Notes under the pieces: generated by a model | The model's database searches: none | Told to the model about the DNA's origin: nothing | Seen by the model: only the letters and a program-made list of their open reading frames with translations | Made by a program: the position numbers and the translations under genes | NCBI RefSeq assembly: GCF_003369915.1 | Contig: NC_046676.1 | Coordinates: 21,186,001 to 21,250,000 of the forward strand | DNA length: 64,000 bases | Direction: 5' to 3' | Source of the DNA: Drosophila miranda | Taxonomy: Eukaryota; Arthropoda; Insecta; Diptera; Drosophilidae | In this document: piece by piece, positions 47,830-57,346 of the stretch | Numbering within the stretch: position 1 is the stretch's first letter | How the letters are laid out: every line of letters starts with the position of its first letter

Positions 47830-50800
47830 GATGAGACGAATCTCTTATCAGAAATACTTGAACAACAAAGCCCCAGGCGAAGCTTTTTCGATCGGAGAAT
47901 GAGCAAACCTGTCCCCATTGAGCTTTAAGCTTGACAAAGTGAACTTTGAAGCCCGTATCGGGGATGAGACCTCCACCCATAAATTGCCATCAAAATAACC
48001 AAAAAGAAAGTGTAACTTTTGCCATGAATATAAATACGTGTCCGGACACGTTCCGGATGCTAGAACTATCCCAAGAACCCGCGGGCGGGCATCCTTTAAT
48101 GGCAAAAATATGAAGCCTGAACTCTGGTCGGGGTACGCGTTTTTGCAGGAAGGAATGCGCCGCCGAGCTGCAAATTAATTATAAAAGATTCCGCTGCCAG
48201 AAAGTTAAATATTTTTGCCTGAACTTCAGCTTCAAAGTGTGGGCGTGTAGGGGCGGAAAATAAGTTGCCAGCAACTTGACGCACATTTGTCACATGCCAC
48301 CGTGAAAAGGGGTTCCTTCTACAGGTGTCTTGCCACACACCCTCCCCTTTCTTGCTCTCTTGTGCTCTTGGCTGCCGCTGATATATGGCTCTTTAAAATT
48401 AGTCCAAGTGCAGAATGTCTGAACGGTGTAAAAAATGGCAAGAAATTGCGAAAAATTGAGAATAATTGTAGAACTTTGTCAGGCTGTTGTCGATGTTGTC
48501 GGGAGGGTTGGGTTGGGGCCTTACGCTTTGAACTTTGAAGCTAATCGAAAATCACTTCATCTAAAGGTTTGATAGAGTTTTGGGAATAAGCATTCTTGGA
48601 AATAAAACTTTTACTCGAATCACCCGTACAATATGTATATACATATGTACATACATATGTATATGTATGTATGTACACGGGCATTGTATATCAGAAAGGG
48701 GTCTTTCTTCGTAGGATAATGATAAAAACCTTCAATCAATTATATTTTTTGTTTTTCTATCTGTGATAACATTCATATTCACATACAAATTACAACCAAA
48801 AAAGGAGATAAAAAATCTAAACAAATTTGGTATTTAGGATCAGTTTTGGCTAAGCTATGAGGTTTTAGGGGATCGGAATCGCTTTCCAAAAGTAAACCGA
48901 TTTTAGGGAATGCAGTGTAACACTCCTTCCAAAAAGTACCTACAAGAGCACTATTTTTTTTTGGACCCGAATGAAGTATTCAGTTACCTTGTCAGAACCA
49001 TAATCATAAGAATATTAAAGCGATTTTATTTTATTTAATTTCCTCTAATTACGAAAGATTGATAGAAGATGTATAGTAATCTGCGTTGTTATGTAATTAA
49101 CCATAAGACATCCCTCCATCACCACCGAAAGTAATAAGTGCACAGATTTGTGTATAGCTCAAAATACATTTAAGCAAATCAAAATGTTTGGCCCTCATGT
49201 TTCTGTGTATGTTTCCCAGATACACTGAACAAAATATATAATATTCGATGCCAATTAAAATTGAAATAACATTCGTGTAACCCGAAAATTCAGAAAGACT
49301 CGAGTCATGTATCAATGCGTCATGCACAGGACATGTAAGCTGTATCCATATCGGTCATTTTCTTTGCAGCTCGAGTCGAGAACACATTGATGTGCCGCGT
49401 CATGTGGGGGCCATGATTTCATGAGTAATAATGCAATTTTATTGATGCTTCTTGTAGGAACGATTTCCCCCCCCCCTTTTTCCTTGCTGTGTAGCACCTT
49501 TACGGGGTGGGGTGCTGGGGCTGTGTACTCAATTAGCATTAATGAATCCTCTAGCAGGATAATGCCTGTACAGTGTAGAGAGTGTAGTAGAGTGGCGAAT
49601 GTAATTTGTGCAGCTCACCTGGATAATTGAATTAATGGCGCTCTGCCGCTGTTGCCACTGCTGCTTCAAGTTGTTGTTTGCTTATTAAGCTAATTGTCTT
49701 TATTAAGGCTACCTGCTTTGCTTTGCTTTGCTTCCTTTGTGACGGTCCGAGAGTCGATTTGAGGCACTCTTAGACACGAGTTTCTTGACATTCTCAATTG
49801 ATCAAATGCATTTTCCATGTTCTCCACCAACGACGGCAGCAATGGCTCACGTCGCAAGTCTGCAGCGGCAACACAGTGTCAGCAGCAAACACAGTGGCAT
49901 CAGTGGCATCGTCGTTCTGCATTCCAAAATCACACAACACATTTTCCAAATGCGAAAGTGCAGTCAAAGTCGTGCAATATGCAGTGCCCCCCAGTAACCT
50001 GCCACCAAAAGAGCCACACCATACCCCACCACACCCTACTCAGCAGCTACTCCATCACTCCCCATTACGACACCCTATTCCATCCTTCATTCGGCTCTAC
50101 TCTCCGCTGATCATCTATTTAACAGACCTGGCGTTGGTATATACGACAAAGGGTATTACGACTATGTGCAGATGTCGGTTTCCATTGATTTAAAATTCCC
50201 AGTTGATTTGTTTTCCGGCAGAAACTTTTTACAGATTGAAACCCTCAAGATCGGAGCACCATACCATATATTTTCCAAGGATAAGAACAATACAAAGCTT
50301 TTCTTTGAGATCCACATCTTTGTTTGTAAGATAAACTCAACATTAGATTGTTATACATATTGGCAACTTTTTATTCGAATCGGATTACTTTTCAATGGAA
50401 TAATTTTTCTTTGAAGGTAAAAACGTGTTTTATTCTTCAAACAATAACCAAACATTGCTAATAACAGTTGTTCAACATATTTTTTGATCATATATCATAT
50501 TATATCTTCCATAGAAACGATCGTTTTTATAGGGTATCTTCAGCGTTGGTCGACGTTCGTCGCTTTTCCTCCCTCTCTTTTGTCTTTTTTATGCTTGTGC
50601 AGTCAGCCGTTGATAGAGACATTGCAAAAACAGAGAATAGCAAAGAGAGAGAGAGAGAGGGAGAGGTGTACTGCGGCAAAGAGAAGTAGAGAGCGCGCGC
50701 GACAGAGAGCAAATTCCTCTCATGCTAGTATTTTCTAACAGTGCTTTACGCTTTGTCTGCCAGCAGTCGCCAGTGCTGCTGCTGCAATTGTTGTTGTTGT

Positions 50801-51200
50801 TATATTTAGCATCGCATCGCAGACGCAATTTATATAAAGTTTAATTGATTGGAAAATCAAATTGATTCGATTCGATTCGCTCAGCAAAAGCAACAATAAA
50901 ACGCTCTGCAGCCACAGACACGCAAGATATTACCCATAAACCCCATGTCCAGACCAGGTTATGCTCTCTGCGACTGCAAACAAAATTTCAGCGTCAAAGT
51001 CGTTTATCTTGACAGTATTCCAATTCAGTACGGAACATGAACTACCTCGAAGCTGGATACATGGCAAGAGAGAGTTGAGGGATCAGGAATAGCTGCTTAA
51101 GGTAATAATGTATCTTCTTTGTAGGGAGTCAAACTAAAAGGCAAATATTCTAGCGAACAATGAACCAAACAAACAGCGAGAATAGATATATGTACATATG
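47830..51200. other. noncoding stretch
   Basis: No gene is recognised. A palindromic ATATGTAC/ACATATGT repeat group occurs at 48,632-48,676 and a (GA)n tract at 50,646-50,662. Frames such as 49,798-50,193 show no coherent protein. Confidence 0.5.
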
Positions 51201-51267
51201 TATGGTGTAAACGGTAGATAAGTGAAACCAAAGAAAATGGATTTAAACAAGATAATTATTATCATTC

Positions 51268-51650
51268 CAACGAGTATTCCACGAGTATATTTAAATAAAT
51301 TATTCGCACAAATTATTACAACGAGTTCTTCAAACGAACATTAAATATAACGAGTATAAGTAACGAGCTCATGCTAAATCCTCAAGTGATAGAGCAAATA
51401 TACAAGCCAGAAACTAGAAACGTCACCCTGCCAACTTTTAGTTAACTAACAACGAGAATGCAAACAAGTTCAAGCGAGTAGGTAATCAGGTAACGAGTTA
51501 ATGCATTTACATACATTAAGCCCCCACCGCACCGAACCACACCAACACCCCCTCTCCAAGCGGACTAACTTTAAGCCATTGCATTTTATAACCACTTTAG
51601 TTTAAACTCGCTCTCGTATTTTCACAATTGTTTTATTCCACGAGTGTTAT
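51268..51650. promoter_or_regulatory. cluster of ACGAGT words upstream of the small-peptide genes
   Basis: Exact ACGAGT occurs at 51,270, 51,281, 51,321, 51,350, 51,493 and 51,640, all on the plus strand, usually as AACGAGT or CACGAGT. Near-matches lie at 51,363, 51,452 and 51,474. Roughly 0.1 would be expected by chance in this length on one strand. Another copy sits at 53,225, just before the TATA box of the gene at 53,296. It may be a homotypic cluster of binding sites or a decayed tandem repeat. Confidence 0.5.
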
Positions 51651-52071
51651 CTAGCAAACGGAGTTGAATAAACTGCTGCCCAACACAAACCATCCACATC
51701 CACATGCGCCCCCGCACTCTATAAATCCCCCACTCAACCGGAGAGGCAGGCAACAACAATGCACATCTGTCATTAACAAACAGCGCAATACCTGTTTAAT
51801 TTTTATTGTGAAACTTGCCACAGAGAGAGAGAGAGCTTAACTTTTCTCAATCTCTTCTCCCACCCAATGCGGCACCAACTCATCGTCGTTTCCAATGTCA
51901 ATGGCCGAGGGGCGAATCGGGCAGAACGATATGTTTAATGGAAAAAGCAATAGAAAAACTTTTGCGGATAGCAAAGCAATTCAATTGAAAATAATTAGAA
52001 ACGTAGCCAGCCACATGGCGAAACTTCTTAATTGCCCGACTATTGTGCGTGCCAGTATGTGGGGGTTCTCC

Positions 52072-52081
52072 GAGAGTGGAG
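52072..52081 (+). promoter_or_regulatory. NF-kB-like sequence upstream of the 80-residue peptide gene
   Basis: GGGGTTCTCC resembles Drosophila Rel-family sites (GGGGATTYYY class) and lies about 190 bases before the TATA box of the next gene. Matches this short arise by chance, so it is only a candidate. Confidence 0.3.
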
Positions 52082-52271
52082 TACGAAAGACAGCAAATTG
52101 CATTATGCATAAGCCGACTACGACAGAGACCGACCCAGCACGTATCCATTGAAAGAGCGAGAGATGGACAGACAAATCCAAAAGATAGACGCACAGAGAG
52201 CCAAATACAGAGATAGAGAGATAGAGAGAGAGAGAGAGCAATGAAAATACATATATGTAAGTACATACGAG

Positions 52272-52280
52272 TATATATAA
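52272..52280 (+). promoter_or_regulatory. TATA box of the 80-residue peptide gene
   Basis: TATATATAA lies about 50-60 bases upstream of the ATG at 52,331. Confidence 0.5.
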
Positions 52281-52330
52281 TCCAAGCTGATATTTTGAAG
52301 CTCAATCATTTTGAACTCTTCGCCCTGACC

Positions 52331-52626
52331 ATGTGCCACCGTCGTCTGCATATTCTATTGCTCTTGCTGTGCCTCTTCAGCTTTGCTTTGCTCAGCGGTA
52401 AGTCTGATTTTAGATCTATAGATTCTTGCATTACGTGGCATTCCCTTTTCCAGTGAATGGCTTGCCCTGGGGGGGACCCTCGTCGAACCATCATGCAGCC
52501 AGTGGCGGACCCGCCTGGAATGGCGGCAATGAGGAGGACCCCCGCAACATCGTCCTCCACGCGAACGGGAACGGCAAGGCCCACTATGGCAGCCAAGGCA
52601 CCATTCTCCACAAGTGGCGTTACTGA
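52331..52626 (+). CDS. 80-residue secreted Gly/Asn-rich peptide
   Basis: Exon 1 is 52,331-52,397 and exon 2 is 52,454-52,626, with a 56-base GT-AG intron in phase 1. The signal peptide is MCHRRLHILLLLLCLFSFAL..., with a cut likely near SGVNG. The mature peptide is about 54-57 residues, starts LPWGGPSSNHHAASGG and ends ILHKWRY. It is rich in Gly, Asn and His and has no cysteine. The exon layout (signal peptide in exon 1, phase-1 intron, mature part in exon 2) matches the two genes that follow on the same strand. AATAAA lies at 52,693-52,698. I do not recognise the family. The size, composition and setting fit an inducible host-defence peptide, but that is inference. Confidence 0.82.
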
Positions 52627-53245
52627 TCGACGCGGGGGCAGAAGTTTTCTAAGAACTAAACTCATTTAAGACACAAATTCAATGTATGCTCAAATAAATA
52701 TAATAGAAACATATCTTTACCTCCAAATGATATGATTGTAATTAATGGACGATCTTTGACGGGTTTCACTGACCCCAACTATCTTCATACGCGCTCAGTG
52801 GCTATATACTATATGAATCCATTAACTGATAAGCTCCTTAGAGATTCAGCGATGATCCCAAAGAACCTAGAATCTTACTGGGAATTTTTGAAAAAACCCC
52901 ACACATAAGCGTACCTCAAATGAGGCACGTAGAGTTGCCAATAACTAAAAAATAAATTATGTCTAGTAAACTCAATCGTTTGGCACGCTTCGCTCTAGCA
53001 TTTTGTGGACTTGGTGACTCACGAAGGCGGCCCGGCACCGATCGCAACCGCAAGTCGTGTAGAAGCAAAATAGCAAAATAGCAAAACAAACAAACAATCG
53101 CGCGCGTCTCTGGCAATTCCCGGTACCAGTGATTGCACCGCTGACCTCCCCACCAGTCCTATCTTTTCATCCGTCCATTCAGACTATACTTTATACCCTA
53201 TACCCCATACTGAGTGCAGCGAGAACGAGTATACAGAGCGACGAT
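52627..53245. other. intergenic region with promoter-proximal candidates
   Basis: It holds the 3' UTR of the preceding gene and, further right, the upstream region of the gene at 53,296. Two Rel-like words occur: GGGAATTTTT at 52,880-52,889 (plus strand) and GGGAATTGCC on the minus strand at 53,112-53,121. No coding frame is seen. Confidence 0.4.
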
Positions 53246-53249
53246 AATG

Positions 53250-53258
53250 TATAAATAG
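53250..53258 (+). promoter_or_regulatory. TATA box, paralogue pair gene 1
   Basis: TATAAATAG lies 46 bases before the ATG. The surrounding sequence (agagcgacg..., agctg.aactcgac.tg, gaaa.agtcg) is nearly the same as that in front of the next gene, so the promoter was duplicated with the gene. Confidence 0.8.
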
Positions 53259-53295
53259 CTGTCACTCGACTTGCCATTGAAACAGTCGATGCAAA

Positions 53296-54121
53296 ATGGG
53301 CTTGGGTAGAACTTTGATAATATTGGGGCTAATTGGCAGCGTCGTCGCTTGTCTGGCTAGCGGTAAGTCATCTGCGTAGTTCTTAATCCCCTCGCTGATG
53401 AACACTCTCTTCCACCACAGCTATGCCCCAAGGGGCGGGCTCTGATGACCAGAAGATACTACGGAGCCAGGGAAGCACCTTCCTTTCCAACGGTGCGGGA
53501 CAGATTATACGGGGAGCCGATGGAAAGACCATTTTGATCGGATCCGATGGCAGTAGGATTATAGCAGATTCCTCCAACTCGGAGGAGGATGCCTCCCAGG
53601 ACGATGATAGCTTCCTCGTCCAGAATAATGGTGGATCCAGCATCTCATCAAACGACAACAACATCTTCATCAATGGCGGGCAGTCCAACATCATCACGAG
53701 CAATGGCAAGACCCTCCAATACGGTACGGGAAACATCAACTACAGTGGCTATAATGGACACTCGATCAACGTGGTCAATGGCGTCATCACGCTGAGGGAG
53801 GGCGGCAAGCAGTACACGTTCGAGGCACAGCCGCCCAACGTCGAGAAGAGAGAGGCGATTGTCATCAACGGCCAGCCAGCCACAGTGCAGTACTCTCACG
53901 GCGATGTCATTGTAGAGCTGGCCGATCAAACGGTGATTGCCATTGTTGGTAATACCTCCTTCATTGGCGATCGCACATCCTTTGAGAATCGAGACAAGCT
54001 GCAAGCGGAGGCCAAAAAGTATGCCGAGAACATCCAGCGGCAAGTGCAAGAAGGCCTAAAGAAAACGCTCCAGCAGATGAACGAGGATCTCCAGAGGAGT
54101 CTGGGGAACATTCGCTTCTAG
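53296..54121 (+). CDS. secreted beta-repeat protein, pair gene 1 (255 aa)
   Basis: Exon 1 is 53,296-53,362, followed by a 58-base GT-AG intron in phase 1, then exon 2 at 53,421-54,121. The signal peptide is MGLGRTLIILGLIGSVVACLASG. The mature protein contains short repeated beta-like units with NG turns (residues about 45-190): ADGKTILIGSDGSRII, INGGQSNIITSNGKTLQYG, YNGHSINVVNGVITL and VINGQPATVQYSHGDVIVEL. An acidic Ser/Asp stretch (NSEEDASQDDDS) sits near the start. The last 45 or so residues form a charged amphipathic helix (KYAENIQRQVQEGLKKTLQQ), which its paralogue lacks. Function not recognised. Single AATAAA at 54,175-54,180. Confidence 0.88.
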
Positions 54122-54124
54122 GCG

Positions 54125-54500
54125 AGTGAAGCAAAGCATCTAAACAAAAAACCCTGTAATGAAGCTTGACGACCAATAAATCTATATCTTTGTTACACAA
54201 ATGGGATTGATGATCGTTTGATTGATTTATTTTCTTGATATTAAGAAATTATTGGCCCCATTTTCCCCTATTGCAGAGAAATAGACGGACAGACGGACAG
54301 AGTTCGGAGATGCTTCCTTCTGTGTATTACAAACCACATTCCAATCAAATCCAGGGTGCAAAATGAGAGAGTATAGACTTCTTTGTATGTTGCAACTATG
54401 TTAAAGACACTCGCCTGACAACAGCCCATCAAAAGCTCACCGATTCGCCAAGCATCGCTCTTCCCAAAACGACTGCTTTGGTGTCGTATATAGAGCGACG
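54125..54500. other. intergenic region between the paralogue pair
   Basis: It holds the 3' UTR of gene 1 and the upstream region of gene 2, plus a GACGGACA-type short tandem repeat at 54,282-54,300. Nothing else is recognised. Confidence 0.4.
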
Positions 54501-54509
54501 ACCGTGGAG

Positions 54510-54518
54510 TATAAATAG
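54510..54518 (+). promoter_or_regulatory. TATA box, paralogue pair gene 2
   Basis: TATAAATAG lies 46 bases before the ATG, the same spacing as in gene 1, within a duplicated promoter. Confidence 0.8.
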
Positions 54519-54555
54519 CTGGAACTCGACCTGGCTTTGAAATAGTCGCTGCGAA

Positions 54556-55113
54556 ATGGGCTTGGGTAGAACTTGGATAATACTGGGGCTGATTGGGAGC
54601 ATCGCCTGTCTAGGTAACGGTAAGGATCTACCCTTTGATGAGGATTATCCAAGGAATATCTTTCTCTCTGCCACCACAGCTGTGCCTCGATTGCTCGGCT
54701 CCGAAGAGGATGCCTCACTGGACGACGATAACCTGAGCTTCCTCAACAGCAAAAGTCAGAAGTTCGCCTCCTCCGCGACTACGATTAGCGAAAACGACCA
54801 CACCTTAATATACGGTTCGGGCGATAACAACAAAATCACCTACAATGGGCACAGATTCGTTGTAGACCATGGTATCATTAAGCTGTTTGAAGGCTCCAAA
54901 ACGTACACGTTCCGACCCCTGGGAGCCAATGTGGAGAAGAGGCAATCGATCGACTTTAACGGTCGCCCAGCCACAGTGCAGCTCTCAAAGGGTAATGTGT
55001 TTGTTTATCTCCCCGATGGAACGGTGATGGGCAGGATCGGCAATAGTTACTTTGTGGGAGATCGCTATGCTGTGGAGAACCGCTACAGGATGATAGGCAA
55101 TAGCAATCTCTAG
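54556..55113 (+). CDS. secreted beta-repeat protein, pair gene 2 (165 aa)
   Basis: Exon 1 is 54,556-54,619 and exon 2 is 54,680-55,113. The intron (54,620-54,679) is 60 bases in phase 1, with no in-frame stop, so the unspliced frame also reads through (185 residues). The spliced form is favoured because the donor and acceptor align with those of gene 1. The signal peptide MGLGRTWIILGLIGSIACLG is almost that of gene 1. The mature part keeps SEEDASLDDD, YNGHRFVVDHGIIKLFEG, KTYTFRPLGANVEKRQSI and FNGRPATVQLSKGNVFVYL, but lacks the N-terminal DGK repeats and the C-terminal helix. AATAAA is at 55,155-55,160. It is probably a truncated or ancestral-length paralogue. Function not recognised. Confidence 0.85.
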   Translation: MGLGRTWIILGLIGSIACLGNGKDLPFDEDYPRNIFLSATTAVPRLLGSEEDASLDDDNLSFLNSKSQKFASSATTISENDHTLIYGSGDNNKITYNGHRFVVDHGIIKLFEGSKTYTFRPLGANVEKRQSIDFNGRPATVQLSKGNVFVYLPDGTVMGRIGNSYFVGDRYAVENRYRMIGNSNL

Positions 55114-55160
55114 ATCATACTGGGTAGCAAAATGCATTCAACAAAAGTGACGCAAATAAA

Positions 55161-55530
55161 GTTTATTGACGAGCTACAACATTTGTCTCGCTTTCCGTGG
55201 CCACGACTCGAGGGGCGCCATAAAAATGCTAAATATTTACTTTGAAAAAACAAATGGGTTTTTTCGCTGAGAGGGAGGTGTCACCATTTACTGGTATCCC
55301 CAGCTGATCCCCCGTTCAATAGCTATGCAAATTTCCCAGAGCTTAACAATAATCTGTCTACTAGTCGCAAAATAATTCCATTGTCATAATTCCGTGTGTG
55401 GGAGTCGCTTACTCGGGAATCGGCGCACAGCTTAGGTGTGATTGATTAGCAGAAATTCTGTGAATTAAGCGCCACGGCTTAATTGCGGAATTATTGAAGT
55501 ACAGTTCTGAGATGGGCGCGGGACAGTGTA
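55161..55530. other. intergenic region
   Basis: It contains no gene. The right end passes into the promoter of the hydrolase-like gene. Confidence 0.4.
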
Positions 55531-55537
55531 TCGATGT

Positions 55538-55545
55538 TATCGATA
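55538..55545 (+). promoter_or_regulatory. DRE (TATCGATA) element
   Basis: A perfect DNA-replication-related element about 300 bases before the ATG at 55,840. Additional TCGATG words flank it. DREF-bound DRE sites are typical of broadly expressed fly genes. Confidence 0.6.
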
Positions 55546-55787
55546 GTGCCTCGATGGTTTTGCAGCCCTACTGTTGTCTTTGCATGAACAACAAAGCAGC
55601 AATTTATGATGCAATAACTCTAAGAATTTCCTCATATATGTATTTTCTTTAATTTCGTATATATTTTAATGAATTTATTTAATTTTTTGACGCGTTCATT
55701 TCTAGTACAGTTACAGCAAAAAAATACGTTATCGAAGGTCTTTCGCGCAAAAAATATACAACTCTGGGCACGCGCACATCTGACATC

Positions 55788-55797
55788 TGGTCACACT
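55788..55797 (+). promoter_or_regulatory. core promoter motif 1 (TGGTCACACT)
   Basis: This matches the fly core-promoter Motif 1 consensus (yGGTCACACT) about 45 bases before the ATG. Together with the upstream DRE and the lack of a TATA box it marks a housekeeping-type promoter, unlike the TATA promoters of the neighbouring genes. Confidence 0.7.
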
Positions 55798-55839
55798 TTG
55801 CCCTAAATTTCTGGTTTATTTTTGTGCACAAACTTTTGA

Positions 55840-57318
55840 ATGTCAGAACAGCCCAACATGTGCTTTTCTCTGACCGCCGACCAATTGTCCGCTTGGCGCA
55901 AGCAGTTCTTCAACGAACCACGGAATCTTCTCGCCCAGAATGTGTGCACGACCCACGATCCTCTGAGGATGTGCCTGCCTATTTTGGCCCCCGTGGTGGC
56001 GGGTCCGCCTATCAAGCATGGGGTGGACTCGGAGAGAAAAACTACCAGCGGTGGCCCCGCCTGGATCACCACGGGGCTTGACCTGCTGCGCCTGGAGTTT
56101 GCCAAGAGCTTCACATCGCTGCCGGTGGACTTCGAGTTCTCTGCGGGCTACCTGGTGTACTGGCACAAGCTGGAGCGATGCAACTACTTGCTGCATGCGG
56201 TGGCCGAGCATCTGATGCGCGGCGAGCCCGTGGATGGGCGACAATTTCGATACTTGATGAAACATGTCCTTCCGGATGGCGGGAACTGGCAGATGTTTGT
56301 GAATCTGGTGAAGAAGTACGGCGTTGTACCCAAACAGTGCTATCAGACAACGGGGCGCACACGCCAGCTTAATGTAATCCTCAGGAGTAAGGTAAGCATA
56401 TGCCCGAATAGGTATCCAATAAGCCACAGCTCCCATCGTTTCCCTCAGCTGCGTGAGTTTGTGAGCGTGCTGCACAATCGCTTCATATTCGATGGCGATG
56501 GCAGCGGCCTGCCAACCCTCATCGGGGAGATGATGCCCCAGCTGTATAAAGTGATCAATATCGTTTTGGGCGAACCGCCGCAGGAGTTCAAGTGGACGTA
56601 CTACGACTCAAAGAAGCGCTACCAGTGCCTGGAGCCCTTGACCGGCTCCACCTTTTTCAAGGAAATGGTGAACAAGAATTTTGACCTGGATGAGATGGTG
56701 TGCCTGGCCCACGATCCGCGCCTGTCATCCAGCTACTTGCACAACTACGAAGTGGCTCTCAGCTCGAACATGGTGGGTGGTCGGCTGCAGCGGTACAACA
56801 ATCAGTCAATGGACGTTCTAGTACCGATCATTGTTAGGTCGCTGGTTGGCGGCAAGGCTGTCTGGCTGGTCTATGACCTGCTGGCGCACGCTTCAAAGAA
56901 TGCATCTGCTGACTTTCCGCTGCTCTTTGGCTTGGAGATGTGCACAGATCTCAACAAGGCGGAACGCATGCTCTACAAGGAAACGGGCCATAATCAGGTG
57001 TTGCTGCTAACGGAAGTACTCCTGGATGACGAGGATAAGCCGGTGGAATTCCGCACCAATGCTCCGTCGCCCTCGACCACGTTGTTTCTAAGCTCATCCG
57101 CAGCAAATCTCCGAGAGATCAACGATAGTGTGGAAGAGAAGGCCAAGATTCCAAGGCTTAAGCCATCCTTTTGCATTAAGACGGATTGGGTGCGGGAATA
57201 CGCCTTCGAGATTGTCGTCCACTCGTGCTTTGTGCCGCCCGATGTCCTGGGTGCCACCACTAGGAAGGAGTGCAAAGAACTGCCCCCATGGGATATCATG
57301 GGAGCGTTCCTGAAATGA
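55840..57318 (+). CDS. bleomycin hydrolase homologue lacking the catalytic cysteine
   Basis: Exons are 55,840-56,391 and 56,449-57,318. The 57-base phase-0 intron has no in-frame stop. Spliced length is 473 residues (human enzyme 455). Peptidase C1B family similarity runs end to end: LLRLEFAKSF, FEFSAGYLVYWHKLERCNYLL, DGGNWQMFVNLVKKYGVVPK, LSNMVGG-like SSNMVGGRLQRYNNQ, DLNKAERMLYKETG and PWDIMGAFLK. However, the active-site segment SGRCW is SGGPAW, with Ala at residue 74 in place of the nucleophilic Cys, and the oxyanion Gln is gone. A His (365 in the spliced protein) and an Asn (388) lie near the expected places, but the ENSWG motif is RTNAPS. It is therefore very probably a pseudo-peptidase, perhaps a structural or inhibitory partner. 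In D. melanogaster I recall CG13423 as this paralogue and CG1440 as the normal enzyme. AATAAA at 57,333-57,338. Confidence 0.9.
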   Translation: MSEQPNMCFSLTADQLSAWRKQFFNEPRNLLAQNVCTTHDPLRMCLPILAPVVAGPPIKHGVDSERKTTSGGPAWITTGLDLLRLEFAKSFTSLPVDFEFSAGYLVYWHKLERCNYLLHAVAEHLMRGEPVDGRQFRYLMKHVLPDGGNWQMFVNLVKKYGVVPKQCYQTTGRTRQLNVILRSKVSICPNRYPISHSSHRFPQLREFVSVLHNRFIFDGDGSGLPTLIGEMMPQLYKVINIVLGEPPQEFKWTYYDSKKRYQCLEPLTGSTFFKEMVNKNFDLDEMVCLAHDPRLSSSYLHNYEVALSSNMVGGRLQRYNNQSMDVLVPIIVRSLVGGKAVWLVYDLLAHASKNASADFPLLFGLEMCTDLNKAERMLYKETGHNQVLLLTEVLLDDEDKPVEFRTNAPSPSTTLFLSSSAANLREINDSVEEKAKIPRLKPSFCIKTDWVREYAFEIVVHSCFVPPDVLGATTRKECKELPPWDIMGAFLK

Positions 57319-57346
57319 TTAATCCATGTTTTAATAAACCCCACAA

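Noticed and set aside
48632-48676. ACATATGTAC palindromic repeats as a transposon end
   Set aside because: This word family is common simple sequence in Drosophila and also occurs at 46,310-46,370 and 46,690 without an associated element.
54620-54679. Reading the second beta-repeat gene as one uninterrupted 185-residue frame
   Set aside because: GTAAG at 54,620 and CCACAG at 54,679 align with the true intron of its paralogue. The segment is best treated as an intron despite lacking a stop.
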